From: Prochlorococcus marinus CUG1416
Lineage (GTDB): Bacteria > Cyanobacteriota > Cyanobacteriia > PCC-6307 > Cyanobiaceae
Reading direction: 5' to 3'
DNA: 64,000 nucleotides
Assembly: GCF_017695965.1 (NCBI RefSeq)
Contig: NZ_JAAORM010000004.1
Coordinates: 62,001 to 126,000 of the forward strand
The translations under genes were made by a program, and so were the position numbers. Of this stretch, positions 49,668-57,298 are shown piece by piece; position 1 is the stretch's first letter, and each line of letters opens with the position of its first letter. The notes under the pieces were generated by a model that saw only the letters and a program-made list of their open reading frames with translations, had not been told where the DNA came from and made no database searches.

Positions 49668-49772
49668 ATGACTCAACTCAATTTAATTGTCAATTCTCTC
49701 CCGCGAGATCTTCTAGAATTTACATTTTTTTTAGCAGTCGGATTTACAGCTGGATCTATAGGTCTAATTTAA
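49668..49772 (+). CDS. Small single-helix membrane protein
   Basis: A 34-residue protein with a strong Shine-Dalgarno sequence (GAGGAG at 49651-49656). A short polar start is followed by the helix EFTFFLAVGFTAGSIGLI with a G-x-x-x-G-like pattern. Size and site fit a thylakoid small subunit, but it does not match PsbM, PsbT, PsbX, PetL, PetN or PsaI as I know them. Confidence 0.5.
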   Translation: MTQLNLIVNSLPRDLLEFTFFLAVGFTAGSIGLI

Positions 49773-49821
49773 TTTTATTAAAAAATTTAAGGATAAATTT
49801 TAATACTTAAACTTTGATCTA

Positions 49822-50493
49822 TTATTTTATACTTTTTCTGAAATTTTTTAGGCAGTGTAGAAAAATTCCAGAGGATAACAAAAATTCAAATATTTCTTGG
49901 TCATTTCTTATTTGTTCAGTTGTTGAAGCCCATGAGATATCAAAATAAAAGTAAAAAAGAGCGACAAATAAAAAATAAAGAGACATTTCTTTACTAGGTA
50001 AAGCATTAATATTTTTGAATTTTCTCCATCCAAACCAACCAAGAAAGATACAACTTATTTCAAAAACTGGGTCTAGTAAATAATTATGAAAAAAAGGCAA
50101 ATTATGCAAATTGGTTTCTCCTTGAACATTCAAGTCAGATATGGTTGTAATACCAATTCCAGTTAGCCTTTCTCCCCAGCTTATTTCCTCTCCTGCGATT
50201 ACTAAAGATAAAAAGGCTATCAAAAGCCAAATAAGGGAGTTAATCTCCTTCTTTTTCTTTCGCCTTAAATAAATAAAAAACGCCAGAAATGACGATAGCA
50301 AATATTCAAAAAACTGAAGCCATTCAAGAGGGCCATCCTCACTTCTAAGGAAGTCAAACCAACTTACTCCTATCAAATTTTTACCATAAGGGAAAATATA
50401 AACAAACCCATATATAAATACTAAATAATAAATGGGGAATAAACTCACATCCGGAGTTATTCTTCCGAAAGGCGTTTTGATATCTTTAGACAT
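49822..50493 (-). CDS. Polytopic membrane protein of unknown function
   Basis: A 223-residue protein with about six membrane helices. Conserved-looking loops are EDGPLEWLQFFEY and EEISWGERLTGI followed by N-x-QGETNLHNL, a pattern I recall from a widespread uncharacterised membrane family. The charged residues between helices hint at enzyme activity. Confidence 0.6.
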   Translation of the reverse strand: MSKDIKTPFGRITPDVSLFPIYYLVFIYGFVYIFPYGKNLIGVSWFDFLRSEDGPLEWLQFFEYLLSSFLAFFIYLRRKKKKEINSLIWLLIAFLSLVIAGEEISWGERLTGIGITTISDLNVQGETNLHNLPFFHNYLLDPVFEISCIFLGWFGWRKFKNINALPSKEMSLYFLFVALFYFYFDISWASTTEQIRNDQEIFEFLLSSGIFLHCLKNFRKSIK

Positions 50494-50894
50494 TAGTAAA
50501 TGAGTAGGTATCGATAGTATTCATTTTTATTTTAGATTAAGCCTATTATCTCACCAAGTCTATTTTAATATTGGATTTGATTTAAATCATTATGATATGG
50601 ATTATTCCACTGGAGAATAAAATTTACTTCTTAATTTAACTAATTCCAAAACAGGCAATAGTCCCGAAATTTTCTTGTTATTTATCTTAAGTAAATTTGC
50701 TACACAATCAAAGTTTCCTCACTTAGCAAGGAAACATCGACAATGGCTAATTGTAGAAATCTTTTCGTAATATTTTAGTAAATACTTTAAATAAAGAGTT
50801 TGATAAAAAAAGCCCCTAGATTCAAAAAAATAATTTAGCTACATTTTATTGAGGAATGTATTATTTAATTAAATTTTTTTATCAAAATTTTTAA

Positions 50895-50973
50895 AAATTA
50901 CTCTTTTACAGATGTATTTTATGAAATAAGATCTTTATGATCGGGGCGAGGCGTAGATTGCTAGCGTGGGAGC
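50895..50973 (+). other. Decayed copy of tRNA-Pro 5' half and its upstream flank
   Basis: Bases 50942-50973 match the first 32 bases of tRNA-Pro(TGG) at 51877 in 26 positions. The ~45 bases before it (CTTTTA-CAGATG...TTATGAA-TAAGATCT-TATGA) also match the flank of the true tRNA. Similarity stops just before the anticodon loop, so no tRNA can form. The preceding 50494-50894 contains no gene I can support. Confidence 0.75.
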
Positions 50974-51031
50974 CATGAAGAATTACATTTTATTTGATCA
51001 ATTATTAGATTTTTAAAAGGAATTTTATTTT

Positions 51032-51544
51032 TTAAAAGGTTATGGCTGATTCAATAGGTAAATTCAGTTTTAATTTTCCTTCCAATCTCAATAATTCAAT
51101 AACAACTAAAATTCCCACAACTTCTTTATTGTTACTCTCAAGAATCTTCGAAACACAATTGACAGTTCCACCAGTAGCTAATAAATCATCAACAATGGCA
51201 TAAGAGCTGTATTTCTTTAGGGCCTTTTTTTGAATTGATAGTGTATTTTCCCCATATTCTAAGCTGTAGTTCTTTTCTACAAGCTCTCCCGGAAGCTTAC
51301 CAGGTTTTCTTGCTACAATCATTGGCTTTGAAGCTTGCAAAGAGATCGCAGAACCAAAGATAAAGCCTCTGGCATCTATGGAAATTATTGCTTCAGCATT
51401 TTTTATGATTTGACTAGATGACATCTTCAAAATAAGTTCCTTGAATATCCTTGGTTCCTGAATAATTCCAAGAACATCTTTAAACTCAATTCCTTTTTTT
51501 GGATAATCTTTGTATGTATCTATAATTTCTTCAAGACTCTTCAT
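51032..51544 (-). CDS. apt: Adenine phosphoribosyltransferase
   Basis: Purine salvage: adenine + PRPP to AMP. The 170 residues have the PRPP-binding loop AIVDDLLATGGT, ISIDARGFIFG and KPGKLPGE. It lies between the decayed tRNA-Pro copy and the intact tRNA-Pro. The 332 bases after its start (51545-51876) hold only the hairpin noted below. Confidence 0.95.
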   Translation of the reverse strand: MKSLEEIIDTYKDYPKKGIEFKDVLGIIQEPRIFKELILKMSSSQIIKNAEAIISIDARGFIFGSAISLQASKPMIVARKPGKLPGELVEKNYSLEYGENTLSIQKKALKKYSSYAIVDDLLATGGTVNCVSKILESNNKEVVGILVVIELLRLEGKLKLNLPIESAITF

Positions 51545-51700
51545 TCTCTTTATTTCTATAGTTGATTTTAGGATCCATATATTATTTTCATCATTCTAGC
51601 TAAAAGAATTTTTTTTTCTAAATCCACCAAAAAAAATTAAACTTAAACCTTCAACGGATAACAACTTAAGGAATAGATCTTTGTAGAAGCCATATAGAAT

Positions 51701-51744
51701 AACTTTTAATAGCAAGAGTGATTAAAAGTTACCCTCTTTTTTAA
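51701..51744 (+). other. Hairpin before tRNA-Pro, terminator-like
   Basis: AACTTTTAAT (51701-51710) pairs perfectly with ATTAAAAGTT (51721-51730) over a 10-base loop; CCC-TCTTTTTT follows. It could terminate a short forward RNA or be a protein site. No gene lies directly upstream on the + strand. Confidence 0.4.
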
Positions 51745-51876
51745 CGTAAAATGAAGTTTGAAAAATTAGTTATAAATTAGTGAGAAAGAGCATATTCATA
51801 ACTAAAAAATATTTTTATAAAATATTTAGTAATTTAGTCTTTTATAGATGACTGTTATGAACTAAGATCTTATGAG

Positions 51877-51950
51877 CGGGGCGTGGCGCAGCTTGGTAGC
51901 GCGGGTGCTTTGGGAGCACTAGGTCGCAGGTTCGAATCCTGTCGCCCCGA
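51877..51950 (+). tRNA. trnP: tRNA-Pro(TGG), attachment-site host
   Basis: 74 bases with acceptor stem CGGGGCG/CGCCCCG, discriminator A, anticodon loop TTTGGGA (TGG) and T-loop TTCGAAT. Intact and presumably functional. Its 3' 45 bases are the left attachment core of the mobile element. Confidence 0.97.
51906..51950 (+). repeat. attL core (tRNA-Pro 3' end)
   Basis: 45 bases identical to 63521-63565. They run from the anticodon-stem 5' side (TGCTTTGGG) to the discriminator base, so insertion rebuilds a complete tRNA. Confidence 0.93.
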
Positions 51951-51980
51951 TTGGTTTTTCAGCAAATAGCAAAATAGCCT

Positions 51981-52034
51981 GTGTAAAAGGTGTGTAAAAG
52001 AATTAGACATATGAAGTACTTAGTAGAACAATTC
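51981..52034 (+). promoter_or_regulatory. Left arm-type sites
   Basis: GTGTAAAA at 51981 and again at 51992 (11 bp apart), then TTAGAC at 52003 and GAACAATTC at 52026. The same four words in the same order and orientation occur at the right end. Likely recombinase or accessory-factor binding sites. Confidence 0.65.
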
Positions 52035-52036
52035 TG

Positions 52037-52228
52037 ATGGGACTAAAAGCATCAGGGAAATTAAAAGCTGGTAAACATTTCGTTTACGTTACTGGCAAAC
52101 CAAGAAGCAATATTAATTGGGATTTAGCAGCAATTGAAAAATGGATGCTCGAAGAAACTCAAAAAAGTGCTAATGCTCACTATGAAGCCGCAAAGAAAAT
52201 TGAAACTTATTCAGAAATGGGGATTTAA
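52037..52228 (+). CDS. Small element protein next to attL
   Basis: A 63-residue basic protein with a predicted strand pair (KHFVYVTGKPRS) and a C-terminal helix (about 30-60). Its place just inside attL, right after the arm-type sites, is where a recombination directionality factor would lie, but I see no clear HTH. Unknown. Confidence 0.45.
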   Translation: MGLKASGKLKAGKHFVYVTGKPRSNINWDLAAIEKWMLEETQKSANAHYEAAKKIETYSEMGI

Positions 52229-52285
52229 ATTTCAATAATTTAATTTGAATATGATTATCTATCAAAAGTTTCAGAGTGGCTGAAA

Positions 52286-52930
52286 ATGGTTTCAAATCAC
52301 TCAACTCAAAATTTAAAATTTTTCACTGTCAACCATGAGCTTCTTGAGTTCGTTTGGCACAAATGCAGCTTATGCAGTGATATCACACAAAGGAATATAA
52401 AAGGTGTAGCAACCTTATATTCTTTGTTAGGGAGTATATGGTACAGAGGGAAGAAACCTTATATTTTAAAGGGGAAAAAAGGTCTATGGAAAGTAGTTGA
52501 TCAAGAATATTTAGCAAATTATAGTCTTTGTTCAAAAAGGACAGTTATCAGATATATGAAGATTCTTACTAATGCTGGATTAATTGAATATAAAAAATAC
52601 GGCTTTACTCATAAGAAGTATTACCAACTAATTTCAGATGAAAGAAATAATGAAAGTGATGTTAACGATCCAAAAAGCATACATAAAGTAACAAAACTGT
52701 CAGATCCGAAAGTGCCAAATAGTCATAATCATATCTACCAAAAAGACACAGTCGAAAATGACAATTCTTCAGAGTCAAATATTAGAATCAATAATAAGAC
52801 TTTATTAAAAGATATTTATGGGATCCATGGTGCTTACGCACCAGACATACATAAAAAAGAAAAAGATTTAGAAATTGAGAAACGTAAACAGATCAATCAA
52901 CTAAGGGAGTTGGAGAAGAAGCAAAAATGA
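52286..52930 (+). CDS. Winged-helix protein, phage/plasmid replication-initiator-like
   Basis: A 214-residue protein. Residues about 25-115 form a helix-turn-helix/winged-helix unit (ATLYSLLGSIWYRG, then YSLCSKRTVIRYMKILTNAGLIEYKKYG). The rest is polar with a charged helix end (about 190-214). The layout (HTH that reads colony-type spacing, long disordered tail) resembles O-protein-like replication starters or conditional regulators. Possible element replication or control; not proven. Confidence 0.55.
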   Translation: MVSNHSTQNLKFFTVNHELLEFVWHKCSLCSDITQRNIKGVATLYSLLGSIWYRGKKPYILKGKKGLWKVVDQEYLANYSLCSKRTVIRYMKILTNAGLIEYKKYGFTHKKYYQLISDERNNESDVNDPKSIHKVTKLSDPKVPNSHNHIYQKDTVENDNSSESNIRINNKTLLKDIYGIHGAYAPDIHKKEKDLEIEKRKQINQLRELEKKQK

Positions 52931-53065
52931 TCTATAGAAAGATAAGTACTTTTTTTGTTAACTTGTTAACCACATGCAAATTTAAACGCTAAAAAACTTC
53001 CGACCCTTCGGATGACCCACGTTGTAAACAGAATTAAGAACCTAGTAAGCTTTTCTGTTTATTTT

Positions 53066-53446
53066 TTAGTTAAAAAATTCTGCTAACTTGTTATAAAATT
53101 TCTGAAAATTGTGCTTATCAGGTTTATTACAATTATTATCGGCACTTAAAAGTGCATATTCATTAGCAAATTTATTACCTGCATTCGTTTTCATATAAGC
53201 AATATGGTAATCAAACTCATAGGAATTCATCCTATTACGTAGATTTCTTATTAAAATTTTTGTTGCTCTATCAGGACTAATTGTTCCTTGAGCTATTTTG
53301 CATCTTGCAATTCCAACTTCCATAATTGATAATGCCAAAGAAAAATCATCTCTATTATTAAAATCTTTAATAGGAAATTTATGATCAGCATTAATAGCAG
53401 TGGGTAATGTAATTGCAGCTAGTAGTGGGAGTAGTAAGTGTTTCAT
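53066..53446 (-). CDS. Small secreted protein A
   Basis: 126 residues, signal peptide to about residue 20 (LPTAINAD). The mature part is helical with two cysteines (CKIAQG and NNCNKP). It starts inside the stop of the next gene (ATGA overlap at 53443-53446). Signal-peptide DNA is nearly identical to that of its neighbour. No family known. Confidence 0.6.
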   Translation of the reverse strand: MKHLLLPLLAAITLPTAINADHKFPIKDFNNRDDFSLALSIMEVGIARCKIAQGTISPDRATKILIRNLRNRMNSYEFDYHIAYMKTNAGNKFANEYALLSADNNCNKPDKHNFQKFYNKLAEFFN

Positions 53447-53802
53447 CTATATCTACCGTCACGATAAAGAATTTTGGAGGTCTTTTTACAAATATCGACT
53501 TCAATCCATTCCATATTTACAACATGAGTTGGCATATCCTCCTTTGCACCGACTCTATATTTGCATTCTCTACTATCTTTATAAACAAAATACCAAGGAT
53601 ACTTATAGTGTTTATTTTCCTTAATTCTGTCGGAAAGCATCTTCCAATATTTGTCATTCACTAATTTAACTACTGCTCTCTCCTCCTCATTACAGTTACC
53701 GCCTGAGTCTGGGCAAGTGAATTTATGTCTAGGATATGGTTTAGCATCAATAATGCTAGGTAAAGCGAGTGCAGCTAGTAGTGGGAGTAGTAAGCGTTTC
53801 AT
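53443..53802 (-). CDS. Small secreted protein B
   Basis: 119 residues, signal peptide to about 20 (LPSIIDAK), then a mature domain with five cysteines, including CPDSGGNC. It shares its first 11 codons almost base for base with the gene at 53446, while the mature parts differ. It forms a two-gene unit with that gene. Confidence 0.6.
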   Translation of the reverse strand: MKRLLLPLLAALALPSIIDAKPYPRHKFTCPDSGGNCNEEERAVVKLVNDKYWKMLSDRIKENKHYKYPWYFVYKDSRECKYRVGAKEDMPTHVVNMEWIEVDICKKTSKILYRDGRYR

Positions 53803-53824
53803 TTACTTTTCTTAATTTTATAAA

Positions 53825-54217
53825 TTAAAGACCTGGATAAATCCCGCTCCTTACAGCCGAATCAGGAGTTGGAACAATACATAAGGAAAGACTAGATATT
53901 TCTCCCTCATCTACAGAAGCATAAGCAACTCCAAGTAGATTAGACTTATCTCCTTGAGCCATGATAAGGCAATCGGTATGTCCATAGGCTGGGCAGACTC
54001 CTAATTCCGCATAAACAGAACTCTTAGTTTTTTTTATTATTTCAAGTTTTGGTCTGATATATTCAATGAATTCATCTTTTGAGTTCATATCGGTTAAGAC
54101 TTTTTGTGAGGAGTAGGAGAAGTCTTCTGACAAAAACGATTCAAATTCAGACGAATCAAGAGTGTGTAGCATTTTCGCGTAAATACTCAAAGCTTGTTTT
54201 TCTGTTAAGGAGGTCAT
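53825..54217 (-). CDS. NTF2-like cytoplasmic protein
   Basis: 130 residues with no signal peptide. The start (LTEKQALSIYAKMLHTLDSSEFESFLSEDFSYSSQKVL) is the N-terminal helix pattern of SnoaL/NTF2-like domains, and a strand-rich end with three cysteines follows. Possibly a small-molecule binding protein or an immunity-like partner of the secreted proteins around it; the latter is a guess. Confidence 0.5.
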   Translation of the reverse strand: MTSLTEKQALSIYAKMLHTLDSSEFESFLSEDFSYSSQKVLTDMNSKDEFIEYIRPKLEIIKKTKSSVYAELGVCPAYGHTDCLIMAQGDKSNLLGVAYASVDEGEISSLSLCIVPTPDSAVRSGIYPGL

Positions 54218-54281
54218 TTTTTCTGAAATTCTTGATGTTAGTTAAGTTATTTATATTTGGAAAATTAATGAGATTTTCAAA

Positions 54282-54542
54282 TTAATACATCCAATTAATT
54301 CCTGTGCTTGGGTACTTAAGACCGCCACTTCTTCCTGAGTACCCATAAGATTTAACATTTCTTTTGTAAACTCCATCGTTATTATCATCGTAATAAGAAG
54401 AACTGGAACCATTACTACATCTTTGGCTATATCCATTTCCATAGGAGTGGTTAGTTCTATAACAATAATCAGCTTTTGTTGGAGATAAAAAAGATGATCC
54501 TAAAACAACTGAAAGGATAGGAAGTAAGAATAATTTTTTCAT
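54282..54542 (-). CDS. Small secreted Ser/Gly/Tyr-rich protein
   Basis: 86 residues, signal peptide to about residue 24 (SPTKAD). The mature part is rich in Tyr, Ser, Asn and Gly (SYGNGYSQRCSNGSSSSYYDD) with two cysteines, and looks disordered. Unknown; surface or matrix component possible. Confidence 0.55.
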   Translation of the reverse strand: MKKLFLLPILSVVLGSSFLSPTKADYCYRTNHSYGNGYSQRCSNGSSSSYYDDNNDGVYKRNVKSYGYSGRSGGLKYPSTGINWMY

Positions 54543-54635
54543 TTTAAAATTTTGATTGTGGAAATAAATCCGTACAGTATCTTCTAGTTCTGGATACTTA
54601 AAAGTGATTCCAAAAATAGTATTAATGAATATTTT

Positions 54636-55016
54636 TTAACCACATTGTTTATCTTCTCCAGTAATGCAATATCTTTTAGATTCACTATTTAGGCGTTGTT
54701 GACAAGCAATTGACATTAAAGGTTTAACTGTTCCTTGTCCAAAAAATTTATTTTGATAATAGTAACAAATCCCACTTCTAGCTTTTCTCCATTCTTCCCA
54801 TAGTTTGTCATCATTTAATTCTTTTCTAAGTTCCCAGTCTGATTTAAGTAACCTTTCAACTTCGCATCTAGTGTATTCAGGAGTAGCTCCATCTTCTACA
54901 CATTCAAATGGATAGTTTTTAAAATGACTTTCTTTCCAACTTTCAAAACTATGATCATCAGCTTTTACAAAAGGAGTTAAAACAAATAATAGAGATGTAA
55001 TTATTATGTATTTCAT
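54636..55016 (-). CDS. Small secreted protein C, cysteine-rich
   Basis: 126 residues, signal peptide to about 19 (VKADD), six cysteines in the mature part including the last two-residue CG end. Charged, helical. It begins 3 bases after the stop of the gene at 55514 on the same strand, so translation may be coupled. Confidence 0.6.
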   Translation of the reverse strand: MKYIIITSLLFVLTPFVKADDHSFESWKESHFKNYPFECVEDGATPEYTRCEVERLLKSDWELRKELNDDKLWEEWRKARSGICYYYQNKFFGQGTVKPLMSIACQQRLNSESKRYCITGEDKQCG

Positions 55017-55019
55017 TTT

Positions 55020-55514
55020 TTATTCTCCTCTCCTAATTGTTTCAAGTGTATGTAGATAAAATTTTGGAAATATTTCTGTAAGTTCTTCTAGCCTTTTTTC
55101 ATTCAGCTCTTCTTTAGGTAAATTTGTAAGTTTTGGTATGGATAATTTAATATTTTCTCGACACCAATTTATTGATTTAATAGCTTCTTCTTTAACATCA
55201 TCTTTTATCGATAGATTCTCATCAAATATAGAATTAACATCTAAGTTATTACCTCGTATAAGTGCTCTAAAGATAAGATCAGAATTTTTAATTGATTCTC
55301 CCAATTCTTTATTTGCTTCAATTCCAAAAACCAATGTGCAAGCTGCAATACCTATTGATCTAGCAATACATTTATCATTGCCTACCTCATTGCATGGCAA
55401 TCTAAAATTATACTCAATTTTTTTTATATTAAATCCATACTTTCCCTCTGGAAAACCAGCTTGAACATTTAAGGGTAAAGATAAAAATAATAATGCAATT
55501 AAAAAGTTTTTCAT
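55020..55514 (-). CDS. Secreted protein, tandem paralog 1
   Basis: 164 residues with a signal peptide to about 19 (NVQAGF). Shared core with the next gene: PCNEVGNDKCIARSI-x-AACTLVFGI...ALIRGNN...WCREN (paralog: PCSEYGEESCTARFI...ACTFVFGI...AIMRGNK...FCKDA). Four aligned cysteines probably make two disulfides. Unknown family. Confidence 0.62.
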   Translation of the reverse strand: MKNFLIALLFLSLPLNVQAGFPEGKYGFNIKKIEYNFRLPCNEVGNDKCIARSIGIAACTLVFGIEANKELGESIKNSDLIFRALIRGNNLDVNSIFDENLSIKDDVKEEAIKSINWCRENIKLSIPKLTNLPKEELNEKRLEELTEIFPKFYLHTLETIRRGE

Positions 55515-55536
55515 TAGAGATGAATAGACATATAAA

Positions 55537-56031
55537 CTACCCTTTCCTTCCTTTCTTTATCCCTTCAAGAGTTCTTAACCACCACTCTCCATAGGTTCTA
55601 GTAGCGACTTCAATAAATTCTGGAGTAGCTTCTTTACCTGTTTTTTCTAAAACTATTTCTGGAATTGCTTCCTCAGTAGCATCTTTACAAAATCTAACTC
55701 TATCCTTAACCTCATTACGTATTTCAGTTTTAATATCATCATTTTTATTAAACATACTTATTGGTTTGATTTTATTACCTCTCATAATTGCTACAAAGAG
55801 TTCATCTGCGATATCCAATGCCTCTCCAACAGGTTTCCCTTGATTAATTCCAAAAACAAAAGTACACGCTGACATAGCAATAAATCTTGCAGTACAACTT
55901 TCTTCTCCATATTCCGAACAAGGTAAACTTAATTCTTTTTCTAATTTCTTTAAATTCTCTGGACTTTCTGGTAGAGCATAAGCATTTAAGGGCATTAGAA
56001 ATAAAAGCCCTGCGAATAAAAACCTTTTCAT
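55537..56031 (-). CDS. Secreted protein, tandem paralog 2
   Basis: 164 residues with a signal peptide to about 19 (NAYALP). Same length and cysteine pattern as the paralog 22 bases downstream. The predicted secretion plus duplication fits a surface or toxin-like role, which is inferred only. Confidence 0.62.
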   Translation of the reverse strand: MKRFLFAGLLFLMPLNAYALPESPENLKKLEKELSLPCSEYGEESCTARFIAMSACTFVFGINQGKPVGEALDIADELFVAIMRGNKIKPISMFNKNDDIKTEIRNEVKDRVRFCKDATEEAIPEIVLEKTGKEATPEFIEVATRTYGEWWLRTLEGIKKGRKG

Positions 56032-56110
56032 TTAATTATTATTTATTGGTTACTTATCTTTAGTTCCAGATTTTAAACCTGATTCCAAATAAATAAAATT
56101 GAAAATTTAT

Positions 56111-57298
56111 TTAATCACACCTATCTTCTATTGATAAATCTGATTTTACTTTCTGCAATTCGCTAGAAGCTGGAGCTTTATCTGAAAATAATAATGTTAA
56201 TCCAGTATCCTTATCAATTTTTATATTTTCATTAATTGATTTAATCCAAGTATTTTTTGAATCTCCTAATTTAGAAACTATTTCATCAAGGTCATTTAAT
56301 TTTTCTTTTGAATATGTAATGAGATTTATATTTAGTTCTGATCCTAATGAAGCTCCATCTGCTCTTAGAGATAATTTAAATTCATCACCTCGCTTAATAG
56401 GATCTAATGGCCAATTTATTGGCCCCTCAATTTTTTTACTTGATGTAGCTATTTTTCTCCATAGGATTTTATTATCCTTAATAATCTTTACTTCATTTAG
56501 AGGTTTTAAAGAATATATCGTCGGTTTATCAACTTTAATTTCTGCTGATAATATATTATCTTCTCCTCTAACAACCGTTGGAGTTAATAAACAAATTGAT
56601 TTTTTCTCAGAAGAACTTCTTGTAAATGAATTCACTTCAAATGATTGAGGAGTAAGAGTAGCTATAGATCCCATTAACTTCGGTCTAAGTAATTCTGGAC
56701 CTATCAAAATTGTAGAAATGGCACCTATGGCAATAAAACTGCCAAATTTAATTTTCTTTTTTAATTGAATCCAAATTTCAGAATTAGATTTTGATAAAAG
56801 ATTAAGTCTTGGTAAAGCCTCAGTATCTAAAAGTCTTACTAATCTAAAAAGCCTATCAATTCCACCATTAAAAGAATCTAGCGAAATATTGAACTCATCT
56901 TTTCTCATATCTTTTTTATTAATAATTCCCTTAAACTCTTCACTTGTTAAAACTCCTTTGAAATAAACAATTTTTGAATCTTCTTCAACTTGTGCTGCCA
57001 ATATAATTTGTGGTCCTTTTCCTTCTATTTTTGAATTCTTTAAAGAAATCTTTGCTTCATCTGCAATAAGTTCTGAAGTTATAATTTGGATATCAAATTT
57101 ATTTAAAATAATTGATCTCGATGGATCCGTTAAAGCTAATGCGGGACCTAATTGTAAATTTAGATTTTTTTCTTTTATATATTTTTCCATTGCTAAAATT
57201 ATCAACTCTCTAACAGAAAGATTTAACTCTTCATCCAAAATAATTGCTTCCTCTGGAATAGGGAAAGCTTCTAGTTCCTGATCAATAAAATCACTCAT
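56111..57298 (-). CDS. DUF1822-like one-helix transmembrane protein, possible anti-sigma
   Basis: 395 residues. A cytoplasmic N-terminal domain (about 1-180) has the DUF1822-like segment ILAAQVEEDSKIVYFKGVLTSEEF at 98-122. One membrane helix covers about 185-202 (FIAIGAISTILIG). The C-terminal part (about 215-395) is a beta-domain with the P-I-N-W-P-L...G-D-E-F pattern seen in cyanobacterial envelope proteins. Its ATG shares one base with the TAA of the sigma-like gene, so translation is coupled. In other cyanobacteria DUF1822 genes commonly stand beside this sigma family. I infer a membrane anti-sigma or sensor. Confidence 0.65.
   Translation of the reverse strand: MSDFIDQELEAFPIPEEAIILDEELNLSVRELIILAMEKYIKEKNLNLQLGPALALTDPSRSIILNKFDIQIITSELIADEAKISLKNSKIEGKGPQIILAAQVEEDSKIVYFKGVLTSEEFKGIINKKDMRKDEFNISLDSFNGGIDRLFRLVRLLDTEALPRLNLLSKSNSEIWIQLKKKIKFGSFIAIGAISTILIGPELLRPKLMGSIATLTPQSFEVNSFTRSSSEKKSICLLTPTVVRGEDNILSAEIKVDKPTIYSLKPLNEVKIIKDNKILWRKIATSSKKIEGPINWPLDPIKRGDEFKLSLRADGASLGSELNINLITYSKEKLNDLDEIVSKLGDSKNTWIKSINENIKIDKDTGLTLLFSDKAPASSELQKVKSDLSIEDRCD

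Noticed and set aside
55138-55464. Forward ORF opposite the secreted paralog
   Set aside because: The opposite frame has a signal peptide and a paralog; this one has neither.
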